Source of the DNA: Oscheius dolichura
Lineage: Eukaryota; Nematoda; Chromadorea; Rhabditida; Rhabditidae
Direction of reading: 5' to 3'
Length of the DNA: 64,000 nucleotides
NCBI GenBank assembly: GCA_932521035.1
Contig: OW051493.1
Span: forward strand, 1,674,001-1,738,000
Positions 12,301 to 27,300 of this stretch are shown here, in pieces; position 1 is the stretch's first letter; the number at the start of each line of letters is the position of its first letter. The position numbers and the translations under genes were made by a program. A model generated the notes under the pieces. The model ran no database searches, had not been told where the DNA came from, and was given only the letters and a program-made list of their open reading frames with translations.

Positions 12301-15300
12301 TTTTTCTTCTTCTTTTTGAACCAAAAGAATAGTTTACAAGGGAACCTTTCAATTTAAGGTGGCTTCACGCGCTGACACCTATACCACTCGATAGCTCGTC
12401 AAAAATTATGGTAGAAACCGTGTTCCGTTTCTCCGAAATGGCTCGGGTTGTCGCGTAGCACGTCATTTTGTTTAACATGTAAAATCTGGAAAACTGGTCG
12501 ACCATCTTGTCAACAATACATTGCAGCAATGAAAATGTATCCAAGTGGCCGAGTGGCTAGGGCACTCGCCCACAAACTTTTTTGTTTTTTTCCATGACCA
12601 AGTCCGAGTCCAACATGGGGCAACATCATTTTTGCAATTTTTCCTGTCTCGATTGCTCTCACATTCGCCATTTTCTACTGGTTTTGCAAAAATGCTAAAA
12701 AAAGAGCTGTATACTTGCATGTACTCCTACTAGTTCCTTTGGTTTTCCACATGAAGCAAATATAAAAAAGAGGCTAGAAATTATTATGAACGGTGCTTCT
12801 CTGGCCTTCAAAAAATTGCAAAAATGATATTGCCCCATGTTGGACTCGGACTTGGTCATGGAAAAAAACAAAAAAGTTTGTGGGCGAGTGCCCTAGCCAC
12901 TCGGCCACTTGGATACATTTTCATTGCTGCAATGTATTGTTGACAAGATGGTCGACCAGTTTTCCAGATTTTACATGTTAAACAAAATGACGTGCTACGC
13001 GACAACCCGAGCCATTTCGGAGAAACGGAACACGGTTTCTACCATAATTTTTGACGAGCTATCGAGTGGTATAGGTGTCAGCGCGTGAAGCTACCTTAAA
13101 TTGAAAAGGTTCCCTTGTTAGATTGTTGTGTAGGACACGGAGTCACGTACACACATGTCTGAGGACTCTGTTCGCGGAAAAGGCGCTAAAAATAAAATAC
13201 CTGATGAATGGGCATCATCCTTTTCAAAGTGGATCTTGGAGCGGAAAACACTATTCATAGAAATAGTGAAATTTGATTTTCTGATTCTATAAGAAGGAAA
13301 GTTATTCTTTTGAGACAATCCTGTTGGAGATTGTTTACTATACTCTATTTTAGCATGGCGGGTCATTTTGATCACCTTGAATCAGATCAATTATTGGGAG
13401 CCCCGTTGTCTTACAGTAGATTTTCAGTTATTCAAAATTAGTGAAGAACTGTTAGCGCATTGGACCAAAATTACCGTTTTTACACAGCCAGCACGGGGAG
13501 GATCAACAGGGAACACTTATGGGCCATTAGTAGTCACCAGCTAGTCATTTCCTTTATAGTTCCCGTGAAACATTTGCTACCCGATTTTGCAATCAGTCCT
13601 TTGTTTTAGCACGGCGTATCATTTCGAACCTGAACCGGCTCGATTCTTGAGATTCTTTCTCTATGTTTTATTGCCCATTTTCGGCTTCAGAATTAGTGAA
13701 GCTATTGAATTGGAGAACAATTTCAAAACTTTTTCATTCAGGACGGTCAGCCATTAGTAATTACCCGCGGTGAGACCTTTATAGTTAGCACAAAACATTG
13801 GCAAACACTATTTCGCAATCATTGCTGTCTAGTAATTTTATTCAAGTTATCAAAAAAAAAAGCTGTAATTACTCTTCTCGTTACCCGATAGTCCAAACCG
13901 TAAAATCTCGGCAAGACAACGGTATAAAGGCATCAGAGCATTGTAACAGTGTTGAATACAGATCAGCCAACTGCCGAGACTTTACGGGTGCGGGAGATTG
14001 GACTATCGGGTACCGGGTCTTCAAACACGAATTGAACTGATTATTTTAACATTTCGGGATGGTTATAAGAATAGCAAGGAGCTCCTGCTGCAATATTTCG
14101 CTTTCAGAAATCCTAACGAAAAATTAGAAACTTGAACCATTTAGGAGTTCCATTGGAAGCGCTCGGTTGAATTTTCCTTTCAGAAATCAGGAAAACTGGA
14201 TGGTTTGCTTCATTTGTAACCGAAATAACAGCAGAAGAACGCAACGGAATCGAGTTAGCAATATTGCAATTAGTTGGTCATTTTATGACTTCAGTAAAAC
14301 AATTTAAAAAAAATTATATGAATCCTCTATCCATATCTCCCCCTCGTTATTTTCCCTTCCCGGTGTCCTCTTCCCCCCGACCACTTGTCGTCGATCGCCC
14401 CCCTAAATATTTGTCAGTGATATCATCCCCTCCCCCGGTCGGTTGTTCCCCATTCCTCGCTGAAGAGCTTCACCTTCAAAAAGTGTCCTCTTCCCGCTCT
14501 TTCAATGATCGTTTCCTCCTCCGTGAATTCCGCACTTTTGACGGGAGAAACAGGAAAAAGGACAAAATGTACTTTGACGTCTATTTGGCTGTCTAGTTGT
14601 GGCGTTGTTATTTGTTTTCGCCCGGCGGGGAATTCCTCCGGACAGAATTTAGTAGGTTATGTCTGCACTGCAGAATGAAATGCACATTGAGTTTAGTCGG
14701 AGGGGGCGCCAGCTGGGTTGCGGAGGGAAGAGAAAGATTAGGATACGAAATTTTTTATTACTAGCCTCCGGCAAGCTTCCACTCCCATCACTTTTCACTA
14801 TACGCATTTTTTTATTCCATCTATCACAACAGAGAGCAATCATTTAGCTTCAAATTTATATTAAAGCCAAATTGGAACATGAATATTCTCGAAATTTATC
14901 CATTACTAATTTTTGACAACAATTGCAGATCAATCAGCCCGTGTAGCATAGTTTTAGCAGTGAACCCCTTTGGAAGGGGTTTTGGAGCAGGAATAATTAC
15001 AAAACAAGCTTATGACTACAAAAACTCTACAAAACCAGTAAACTACAAAATTAGTATTACAGAATTAGTGCATTTGATAGCTTTGAAAGGGTAGCAATAT
15101 GAATAACAGGAACTGGTCAACTCGCCGACTTTAATTCTCATTTCGTAACTTCAAACACTCAATTCTCCATCATCAACTTTCCTCATCTTTTACTTCAGTA
15201 TTTCATGCTTTCTACTAAAATCAGCCATGGGTAGGGGTAACCATTCAATAATATAATGTTAGTGGTCATAAAACTACCCACAACTTCAATCTTATCTACG

Positions 15301-18300
15301 GAAGTACGCAAAGGATTCCCCTAGTCTTCTATAGTCCGTTTCCAACGAAACTAATATTCCATTGGGGACCATTTGGGAACTTGGCGATCAAAAGTTGCCT
15401 GATTCTCAATTTCAAACATAAATTCGGAAGCTTTTGTTCGCCAAATTGTCAAATAGTCTCCAGTGGATAAAATTTTATTTCCATTTTCGTTGTATCAAGG
15501 GCAGTACATTAGGGACTAGACGCATTCTTATTCACTGTGTGTTCACTAGTACTTATTCAAAATTGAAATTTTCTATGTTCTAAATCTTCTTTAAAACTGA
15601 TCTATCACATCTAGGAAAGTTGACATGTCACTCTTTTGCCTATTTAGCCAGTTGCCTTCAAAAGAGTAGAGTCCAAAATCCAGAAGCCGATTTCTTATGC
15701 CCCATTTCGAATTTTAGATTCCCCCTCTGGCTCAATATGACAGTAGAGGTCCCCACACTCCTAAAAACGCGACCCCGCCTGAATATTGGTCGACTAGAAG
15801 TGGTCTACGAACACGAGAACCCCCTCGTTGGCCGCCCTCTCTCTATTGGCAGAAAAGTGGCTAAAGAACACACTTTTTATTATGTTCTGGACTTTGTTCT
15901 TATAATTCGGAAAACGGCTAAATATTGCTATCTTTGTGGACAAGATTTAGGGAATCAAATTTGTGTTGGTCAAATGGTCTTTGAAATGTCGGAAAACAGA
16001 GAAACAACAGCCGGCAGACGACGGAGGGATTAAATCTAAACAATGTTCTAGAAAGAGACACAACGTGTGATTTGTGTTGACCATTTTCTCCTCTTCTTAT
16101 CATAGGATCTTGAATTTCTGCAAAACGGCAATTTTCGCTGTCTAACTGTGGTGGTCTGCAATAGGCAATTCTCTTCAATATAATTGTTACAATTCGCATT
16201 CAACGCTTCAAGTAGTGACCCTAAAAGATTGAATAATTCCAAAACAACCAAATTTTTCCAACTTCTTACAATTTTTAACTTATCACATGGTCTTCAAAAC
16301 CCTTTCTTGATCTCCTACAATGTTTCATTTTCTCCTTCTCTCCTCACAATTAGAAAAATTGGCTTATTACCACAAATGGGGGGAATACTCTACGAGAGAG
16401 AGAGCAAGCGACCAATTTTATACCCCGAAAAGATGAACATTGATCTCTGATTCGTGAAGAGGGTAGGGGGTCATTGACGAAATTCTTGAATGTTTTAGGA
16501 CTGGAATAAAATGGGGAATATATTCAGAGAGTTGATTTCGTAGATCCATTTCTGCTTATTGCCCCAATCCATCAGAAACTGGTGGATGTTTGGAACTGTT
16601 CCCAGTTGATCCCGTCGTCTTTTGATGTTCTTTTTGAGATTACTTGCATAACGTAAAGAAACATAAAACGTTCACTTCACAATATGCGCCAATTTAGCCA
16701 CCTATTGAAACAAATCGATGGCATTTACACAACTTCATGCGAGGTTCGTACTGCGAAACACAGCGAACGATATTCTCAGATTTTATGGATTCAGTGATAC
16801 AGAAAAACTACATAAAATCTAGATTCTCATCACTAAACTTTTTCTTGCATTGTATATTTCGCAATATTTGTCATTTTTGTTCGTAACGAATTTTTAGCCG
16901 CTGATTCGCCTAAAATAACCGTATGGAACGATAACAATAGCGTTTTTTGAGGATTGCGACTGTCTTCTCACTTGTTAGGAACAGAATTGAAATTTCGAAT
17001 GATTTAGAATTGAAATAAGAGGAAAAGTTTATTCAGAAAATGTTTTTACCATCCCTGAGTCAAGAAAAAAATGAATAAAAACAACATCCAACCATCTTGA
17101 AAGCTCTTGAAGTTTTGAAACGTTCCCCAGCTCTTTCACCAGGCTGCTTGATCTTATTTGTCACGTTCCCCACAACAGAATAGGCAGTTTTTTTTCCTTT
17201 CATAATGTTTTACCTGGATACGGTCTTTCACTAACTATTGCGCCTCGCTCACTGATCCTTATATGAGCCAATAGAAACCATCGTACTCAAAGACTTGCAC
17301 GCAACGACCAAGGAAATCGCTCGTTTCGATGCTTCTTATCCACTCAACGCTACGGTAAAGATATAAATGGGCCTTGGTTTACCTCTACAGTTCGGTTATG
17401 TAATCCGGCAATCAACTTACAACGATTCTAAAATTCAGAAATGCTTAAGGATCGCTACATCGCTTTCCATTGCTCGCGTCGGTAGAAAAGAGGTCCACGA
17501 AACAGTTCAAGGAACAATTTTTCTAATCCAATCCATGTTTTTGGACCTTTTAGTCCAAAAAGAACTAGAAATCAGTCCATTTCTTCCTTTTCTAGCAAAG
17601 TTCTGTATTTCTAAAGTTTCGGCTCGAGGTTTAATAGTTTGGAAAGCAAAAAATTGTCAGTAATTTCTACAAAGAGTCATATAAACGACTGGAAAGTTTT
17701 TTAAAGATTTTCGACTTTTTCCCGCGGTCCTTATAAATTACCACAGGTTTCTTTGCAGCTAGTTCCTTGTGAAGCTGTGCCATACAATACTCCTCTGTCG
17801 ATTGTTTATTTCCCACTTCACACGTTTTTCTAAACAAAGTTGAATCTACAAAAAGGCTCCCCCCTGGGTCCAAAGTTCCGTTCCTCTGTTCCTCTTCCCT
17901 GCAGCAGCAGTCTCAAGTGCTCTTTTTCCTTTCCTCTCTATTGAGTTTCCTCCCGCTACAAAATCCCCCGGTCTTCTTGATCTCTCTGCTGTTTTGGTCC
18001 TCGTCTGTTTATCTAATCTTCCCGCCATTTTAATTCCGCTCCTTTTCGTAATAAACAGCCTCCAGTGAACCGTATTCTAATTCTTTAATTTGCCCTCTTC
18101 TATAAATTCCCTCCCCAGACGAGGATACTACTAACTACACAAATCCTCGACTGCTATTTGTTCGATGAACTGACAGATATATCCCCCCGCTAGCCGGCTT
18201 CGGGATACTGTTTGCTAACACAAAACGACCAGATCATCCCATCCCCCTCTCGATTCCCCTTTCTTTCCCACCAGCGGGACTTGTGTTTCCCTCCTCGGCC

Positions 18301-21300
18301 GCCGTCTCTCACTTCACTTTTCGACACTTTTACTCTATTATTTTCCCCCCTGTTCGCGGCTTTATTTCCTCTAAATTATCGGTAATTTATGAACAGTCGA
18401 GAGTGTGATCGTTGCATTGAATTTCCTGCTTTTTTTCTCATGTTCGCAGGCAAAAATTGTTGGTGTTATGAATTTTTCTTATTCCAATTCCTCTTTATTT
18501 GGTTCTCGGAAGAAATATTTGCTTGATTCATCTGCCGGTTTTTAGCTCGTCAAAAATTGGAGAAAATATACAGATACCTCCATTTTTCGGTAATTTCCTG
18601 CTGCAGCTACCGATTAGTCTTATTTTACTATAGAGTGATGCTAGATTTATTAACAGTAGTCTCACCCAGTACCCGAACCGTTTATACTAGACAAGGGAAA
18701 GGGACAATAAAGTGGAAATTAGTTTGGTGTACTGTGAACGTTGCCTAGAAATGAATCTCGAACCTGTAATTAGTAGCAAACTCTAAACATAGACAGCCCT
18801 TCATACTGGTTGTGTCTACCAATCACGGCTACTCGTTGTTTCAGCGTTTAAAAGTTTTACCAAAACTTTATAAGTCTAAAATTTCAATAACAGTACTTAC
18901 GTTGACAAAAAGGCTCTCTCACGCGGTAAGCACGTTGTTCTTCTTCTCCTGCAAGAATGGAAACTTATTTCTAACTGGAAAAAACGTGGAAATAGGGAAT
19001 AATTGCAGCGGGGGGAATTTCGAATAGCAGGAAAAATTATGGTACCATACAGAGCAAAATTGAACTGCCGTTTTATTATTAGTACTAAAGTTGAAGCATA
19101 TCTTCCGCCAGTGTTACCAGCTTTACCTTATAACCAAACTTTATAGACCTTTACCAAAACAAACCAATTTCTGTTCCTTTGCGGGAGTAGAGAATTTATC
19201 CAACAGCTTATCTATTGACTTTCCCGAAAAGGGGAGGCTTTTACAGAAATAATTGAAGTTTGGATCGAGGATGCAATAAAATGACTATAGAACTTGGCCG
19301 TTTATACTAATTTCGAAAGATAGAAAATTTTGCATAATATGTACATACCAGAGATGTGCGATACAAAAATTTTCGCTTCGATACGATACGATATGTATCG
19401 TCGGCCGGTGTATCGTGCTCGATACGATATGTATCGTTGTATGGCACATCTTTGGTACACACTCACTAACAATTGTATTGTTCATGAGATTATAACATTC
19501 CACTAGTACAGAAATAAGGCTAAAATTTGAAAACGCTTCATTATCACCGGATCGGATTATCGTAAGCAACTTTCTCTTTTTCTTTTGAAAGATTTTTGCT
19601 ACCGTAGGAATCAAAGATTAGCGACCGTTCCAGCTGGTGACCACAAATTACGGTACTTTTACTCGTTTAACGCATTTCAGTCACTTGTAGCGGTAAAAAG
19701 TTGACTTATTCGATATTTTTAATCTATTTGATATGTTAGATGCAATCCGAGGCCATTGACTCTGCAATTTTTCCCAAGAATCTTATAGACTTCGCCGAAC
19801 ATTGAAATTAAACGTAAATTACACGTCTGTTGGTAGATTTTTCTCTCTCTAGTTTTCTGCCAGTTGTCCTTTTGTTTTCCCTGCTTCCCTTTCCTTTTTC
19901 CAATTTCCTCCTGCCACACAATTATTTAGTTCCCTGTTGCCCAAGTTTCAGCAGCAGTCGCCGTCGTATTGTCCCTTTCCATCGGGCAAAAAACGCTGAA
20001 TTCATTCAACTAGAGGGGGACATTGAAATTTCAAACAAATGACTTTCCGGGGGAGAGAGAAAGACGGACAAAAGAATCCGTCGGGGGTTACTTTATCACG
20101 AGATTGGGGTGAAAGAACAGGCGGACGGAGGGAGGGGGGAAGAGATCCCGCCCTTTGGAGAGGGGCCGCGCCCTCCGCCAGATGACCCCGCCCCGTGTGC
20201 TCTTGAAAGCGGGCCAGAAATAAAAGGGGCTAGTCATTTTTGTTTCGCTAGGCATTCTTATAATTTATAGACCAAATTTATACTACCCTCTATCCGTTTT
20301 TCAGTTATTATCACCCACGTGAAACCAAAAATAATTGAATTCTTGCCTCCTTCTGATAGAATTTACCCGCCGCCGTAATACCACCACCTGCTTCCTTCTC
20401 CTTTTTTTCTTTATTTCAATTCACTGATAAGAAAAGAGCTCTCTATTCCCATAGTTTCCCTCAACAATTGATAAAATTTGAGATCTGGCTTTTTTTTCTT
20501 CTCGACAAATTAAATCTCACTGTTTCGGGTACAGAATAAGAATTTGCTCTTATTCTTTATGGCACTCCAGTAACCTTGCATTGAGTTTTTCTAAATTATG
20601 AAGAAAACGCTCTTTCTGAGCTGAAAAAAAAATAAAAAAAACTCCATTTTCGTTCTTTTCCTGCACTCTGGAGAAAAAATGTTTTGTGGGGGCTATTTAT
20701 TTAGGAAATGTGCTATTTTTCCATTCTTCTCTTTGTACGTTCTTCTTTTATTTTCTCCTCTTCTCAAGTTCTTCTCTCGCTCAGCTTCACTTTTTCTAGA
20801 ATTCCCTAAAATCCTGACCACACTCAAAATGTTCGGCGGCAATATGGCAATGGTCAACGACTATATAATGTTCCGTTTGTTGATGGAAGAAACCGATAGA
20901 AAGACACATAGTAGACAGCAGATGGCGGCGGCAGCTCACCATAGAAATAGCCTCTTCATTCCACGGGGTAGTGTCGGAGATATTGGACAAGGTAATCGGG
21001 GGAGGGAAACTCGAGACGATGAGGGGGAGTAACGGAGAAATGGCCGTCAACCTGGGACGACGGACGGCTCAAACTCCAGACAAGGGTAAAATTAGAAGAA
21101 ATAGTTCCGTACTGGCTATTGAAAATAGTGAAAGTTTCAAGATTCTTATTTAGTTCTGGGAACATTAGGAAATCTAATCATTTGTCCGCTGAATAAATAT
21201 GATAAAATTATTTCAGAGCCATTCTGCAGTCCGATTGTACCCCACGTGCCGATTCGAGAACGCCTCGCCCGTCGTGGAACCAGCGGTCAGTCCATTTTCC

Positions 21301-24300
21301 ATCATTTCTAACGGGTGGGAGGCGTCCTAATTCCTCCGGGGAGCGATTTTGGCCGAGCCAAAAAGGACTCCCTCTCCCTCTCTTCCTTATGAGCTTCTCC
21401 CACGTAAATTCTACCATAATCCCCGGAGTTTTATGGGATGATAAATACAAAATAGTCACAACTTTCGTGTGGAGCTATAATCAACCGAGGGAATATGTTC
21501 CAGTCGGGATATTTCTAAAGGAGCGAATGGGAAGGAATAGCCGATGTGGGAACTCATCGCGGTATCTGAGAAACAAGCACTAAAATAGATGTTTTCGAGG
21601 GTATTTATGGGATTTTGAGATTTTGAGAACACGGGGAAGGATGAAAATAACCTAAATTCTCCTTAAAAAACAGAAAAAGTGCAATATCTTTCGATAAATG
21701 GACTGAAGAAAAGCGGGGGAAAATAAGCGCGCCCCATTTTGAATTTCACAATTTTAGAAAGGTTTCAGCGCGCGCTTATTTGCTAGGAAAATTAGAACTT
21801 TTACTAAGGTTCATCCTGAATGAGAAAATGAAAATAATGACAGGAGCAAGGTACCGTAATAAATATACACAGAAAATGACAGAAAGCGTATGGGCGCCAT
21901 TCATCAGCAATAACATTTTTGACTAGAAAATATAAATTGGCATTCCACATTTCGGAGAAATGCAGTAGTTAAAATAACGTCACACTCGCTCTTTCTATAG
22001 TTTCGCTTTCAGAGTTTACATCGAGCCCATTGGGATTATCTAATCCCATTCCTATAAGAGTGTCCCCCGAAACAGGGAACAGTTTCTGTTTCAGTTAGAA
22101 AGAATAGTCCTAAAACAAGGGAAATTGGCGAAGATACCCATTAGAAAAAACAAAAAAATACGGCTAATAAACAGAAAGTAAAACATTTTACGGAAATGAC
22201 TGTAGTCTGGATTGGATCGATCCAAACTTTCTTTTGTAGTTCTAGAACCTCTAAGATACTCGATCGACTCGATCGACTCAATTATCACCATCACAATAAG
22301 TAGTCGCCCCGAAACATTTTCATCTCCCCCAAATTTCAACATTTCCTCCTTTTCAGTAGATGTCGGTGACGAACTGCCGGCTGCTTTTGCAGCCCAGAAT
22401 GGGATGTATCCTCGTCGACGGCGGATGAGTCTTCTCCAGACGCTTCGTCAACAAAACCGGGCACTGGCTGATAGCGGATTGGACATTGCCCGTCAGAGGA
22501 CGGACAGCGAGAGCACTAATAGAGGTAAGATGCAATCCAACTACCGAGTAATTTGAAAATGACCGGTTTGAATATATTTCCCAGCCAAAACTTCAAAAAT
22601 TTGCGCTTCATTCTGGCTTTTAATTAACCCAATCGGGCCGTTTACTCACTCGCACTAGGCTAGAACAGTCTCCCCCCGACGGCAATCTTTATAATAAACA
22701 AAAACACCATGTGCCACCTGTTTTGCTCCGTTGATTTTTGAGGGGGAGGGAAATCTAGAAAATTGGATGGATGGCAGGCGATGGCAGGGGGAAGTTTTTG
22801 AACTTCCGTGTATATTAGAGCAGGTCTCTCTCTCCACGTGCAAAATGACAAATGAGACGAGTTTTAGGTTACAACCAAAAAGGTAAAAGTAGCCGCGCGG
22901 GAAGATATCAATTTTTCAAACGGAGGCGACGTAATTTTTAACTTTGGAACAAAAGATGGAATATTTTTGGTCTGTGGTGTGAAAAACAACTTTTTACCAT
23001 TTTTTGGGGGAAAAAATTATATTTTTAGCTGAAAAACGGCTTGTGCAGTCAAAAAAGCAAGCGGATTACGGTAATCGCGCCTTTTTGATTTTGAGCAGGA
23101 TTTCCGGAGCTTTTCTAGGATTTTGTAGGGCCTTTACTGTTCCAGTATCAAAAGCCCTCAAATTTGTAGCTCCGTAATCCAAAAAAACGATGAAATTGGT
23201 GACGCGCGTCCCAAAAGGCCATGGACGTCCTGAAATTGTCTTTTTGGTGGAAAATAAAGCAGCTTACGGTAAGCACGCCCGAAATTGAGCCAGGTTTGTG
23301 GAACCTTTGAGGGGTGAAAACACATTCTCTTATTGCAAACGTTTTTTGAAGAAGAATTTTCATTTCTATCCTCTTTGATACAAAAATTACCAAAATTATT
23401 CCCCTCTAGAGAAAAAAAACGTTGACCGGTGCGATTTGTTCCGTGTTTAGGGCGCTCTTCCCCGTCTGAATCAGTTAGGAGTTGCGAAATAATTGCAGGA
23501 AAAGCTTGCAGACTTCGAACTTCTGATTCTAGCGTCTGTAATTGTCTTTTTCAAGTTGTGTACATTTTTGTCAACCGGGTGGTTTAGACTCATTGACGTC
23601 AAAGTGTTCCTTGGGCCGTGTGATGGCTTTTTTCCGCCTGATCACTTCTTTTCATAAATTCCCATGGCTCTAATAATTGTCTGTATTTAAAGATCTCAAA
23701 GTTGACGGGGTCAGCCGGCACGGGGCTCCTCCTAATTAGGGAGGGGAGCATCAGGACAACATCTCTTTCTTCTTCTCTTCTCCTCTTTTCGTCTCGAATA
23801 ACACAAACATTCAGGGGTCGGTGAATTATTGAGGGGACTCGGGACGGGGAACAAAATAGACACGGGAGAAAAAAAGAGGGAAAGAGTAATTTTTGACCGT
23901 TTCAGATGGATCTTCCCCGCCGGCACAGAGGACACCACCTGCCTCGCCAACAAAGAAGTCGTCATTCTCCAATATCAAGGCAAAGTACGTTATTTACAAG
24001 ATTTTGGGAGCGGCCGCAAGAACAGCAACTATTTGCATATTTTTGGTATCAAAATTTATAAAAAAAAGTCGGAACATTGAATCAAAAACGCTTGGATTAC
24101 TCTAAACTTGTGCACCTTTGAAGTAAACTCCTGTAATTTCAGTAACAGGACCATGAAAAGACGGAAAATTGGAATGATATGAGGGGTTCTAAAGATGCGG
24201 CGATTGGCCAATTAGTTTTTGTTGAGAAATTTATAGAAATGAAGGAACATTTAGAGGAAAAGAGCCCTTACAAAAAAGAGGATTTCAATAGATGATGTTC

Positions 24301-27300
24301 AAATACCAGGAGGGCAATTAGAAATTTGACTATACTGAAGTTCATATAAGGATTGAGAAACAGGAAAAGGATACAAACGTTACTAGAAAAGAAAAACCGC
24401 ATATGAAATTAGTAACAAGCTACTTTAGTTTCAAAATATAAAGGAAGCACGAAATATCTTCTCTAAACAAAACGTTGTGCCGTCTGCCTGACCATCATGT
24501 CAGCCACCGCCCACGCTAGGTGCGCGCGCGTTCAAACGGCTCTCCGTTCCCCTTGCACTTTTTCCTGGTTTAGTCCTCTTTCCAATCAGATTTCCTCCGT
24601 TTTCGCTGTATTTCCTGATGTTTGATTCATCTTTTTCAAATTCTATTTGCGGGACGGAAAGACGGATCGCAGTGATCGACGGGCCTGACCCCTGTCGCGT
24701 ACAGCTGTCTCCCGGGGGGCAGATAACTTTTCTTCTTCAGCGGCCCTGCCGTCATTTTTCAGAATGAATTTTTAGCCGCTCTTTCACTTTTCACACGCAG
24801 TGATTTTTGATCCGTGGAGAGTGGCAGGGCTTTTAATTTTTCATAGAAAACAATGGCCGGGACTTCGAGGGGAGGGTGTGGGGAGAATGAAAAGAGAAGG
24901 GGGGACCCCGTGACCAGGAGAAGAGAACAAGCACTTGAAAGTATTAATATTGGCTGTTTTTCAGATTATTCGGGAAGAAGGAGAAGAGGGCCGATTCGAG
25001 GAGTACGGTATATCAGAGCAGCGGGGACTACAGCCAGAGCTGCGATGTCATCAATGGTGAGGAATTGAAATTGGACTGGAAAGTGGAAAATGGGCCGGGG
25101 TTTCAAGTTTACTTCAAAAGAGAAAGTGAACAACTCGATCTAATCGGTTAACTACCACCGTATCTAGTTTTTTAAATCTACAGTATGACTTTATGGCGAC
25201 CTTTGACCGTAAATTAGCGATTGTTGTAAGAAAAAAAACGAAAATGGCTATTTTTCATCGAAGTCCACCTATAGTCTGCGAAGAAAAAAGACGACATTCA
25301 AGGTCTAACTGACCGAGAACAAATTTTAGTGATGGAGCGAACTGACAGATCATTTTTGAGTGGCCAAGAAGAAAAAAGGCCAGTAAGTTCGGCTCGCGGC
25401 TAAATCGTTAGACCTTGAATGTCGTCTTTTTTCTTGACAGACTATATTATCTTCACTACTTCAATTTAGAAAACAAACAAGATAATCCTGGAATTTTATA
25501 AAGAAAGACACTAGAAATTTTAGCTCTTTTGGAGAAAGTGATAATTTGAAAACAGAGGTTTCAATATTCTTACAAAATGAAAACTGGCGACATTGGTTCA
25601 ATCCTTGTTTCGGAGGGAAGAAATTTGGCAACACTAGGCTTTCTAAAGGGCCGCCAGCTAGACATTCGGTTATTGTGGCTTTTTATACAACACTTTTTTT
25701 TTAAACAAAAATAAGCTACCGTAACCCAAAAAACCTTTTTCGATCCAATTCCGACTCGCGTATGTAGTAAAATACAAGATAACCCTGGAATTTTATAAAG
25801 AAGGGGAAACAATGGAAACTTTAGCACCTTTCGAGAAGTATTTTCCCCCTGAAATCAAGCAAATAGTTGAAAAAATTGGAAAATATCCCGAAGGTTCCAA
25901 TATTAGTACTAAAGGGAGCTCGTAAAACCTATTCAATACTTCATCTAGGATTGACTGAAAAAAGCGGGATTATCACAAATCGGTATTTCAAATCACAACT
26001 CGTATTCCTAGATTTCTTTTAGCTGAATTTCAAAGCATGACCCATGGTGGGGGATCAAACCACCGTGAACTCACGCTAATTATTACTTTCATCGAAACGG
26101 GAAAGAGATATTTTGGTTATTTCGTTTCAATTCAATATAAAGTCAACTAATATAGCAGCGGTCAAGACGGCTTGACATTTAGTAATGGGATCAAAACAGC
26201 GAGGATGGCCTACTTTAGATAGGAACAACAATAGAACCGGCATCCGCGATATTAATCCTACAGGCAAAACAAAGAAGTTACAGAAAATATCGCTCAAACA
26301 TGAAATTACTCAATAATTGTTTTTGTTTTCGTTTTATCTCGTCAATTTATAAGATAACAGTTATCGTTTGCTAATTTTTCAAACCTATAAATTTCCAAAG
26401 CACTGAAATTGTCATCCCCCTCTCAACGGGACTTCCTGTTTGTCCCGCGAGCTGTCCATCTTCTTAGGAATGCCTCAAAATGGCAGCCCAAACGAGTGTG
26501 ATTAACGAGGGCTTTAGAGTCTGTAGAAAAAGAGAGTTCCCCGAGGAGTAGGGCCGAGGGGGGAACGCGGCCGGCCGAATTAAGAATAAAAATGGATGGA
26601 TGGTTCAGGAGGAAGGTCACGGAAATCACCCTCGACGACGAATGACAGCGGACGGGGAAGCCAGGGACATTTGGAGGATCGGATCGAGACGGTGGCCATT
26701 ATTGAGAGACCGGATGACGAGGAGTTAATGACCAGCAGCAGGAGACCCTACAGGAGGATACGGACCAGTGAGTTTTATAGCGAAGGGAATTGTGAGTCAC
26801 TGAATTCCATAGATTTGACCAGAATAAGTAGCAGACTGGAAACAGGGAAGAATTTACCTAAAAAACGGGAATTACGGTATTTTTTGGCCGTGGCGCTTAC
26901 ATTAGACTGGTAAATGTTCCGTAAAGTGAATGTAAATTGGAATAGGCCGTTTCTAAACTTTTTTTTACTGCGGTAGGCTCCCTTTAAGTAACTTTTCAAT
27001 TGGTGGATGTTTTATGGAATCTATTTATTCAGAAAAAAATACGAAGAAACATTGGTATCTCATAAGACAGGTTGCGTTATAACAAATCCTAATTTCTAAT
27101 GCTTTTTGAAAGTTATTTATCCTTCTGTGCTCACTTCCTTACAATCAAAATGGGCTGTAGAAACTACTGAAGAGCCGACCTAGTCGTGAAATCTAGGATA
27201 AAGCTCTTCAATTGCCGATTCAAAGCCGGTTTTGCTTTCATTTTTGGATATTTCAGCCTTGTATGTTATGTAGAATCCATATAAACTGACAACTGTGAGA

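Larger units (their letters stand above)
6372..20799. other. Giant first intron of the C2 gene: repeats and C/T-rich islands, no exon recognised
   Basis: I found no splice-flanked coding block in this 14.4-kb stretch that joins the C2 gene in phase. It holds several foldback elements (6966, 8726, 12337, 13882, 15331, 19347), a retrotransposon tail (9412-9650), diverged tandem duplications (9830-10545, 13330-13830) and C/T-rich islands near 10600-10900, 14330-14560, 18110-18360 and 20040-20230. The islands may be regulatory. Open frames such as 15620-16033 (137 codons) show no domain or good splice context. Confidence 0.5.

Noticed and set aside
15620-16033. 137-codon plus-strand frame in the first C2 intron
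   Set aside because: No recognised domain, no good acceptor or donor, and no coherent continuation. Length alone is not enough in this base composition.
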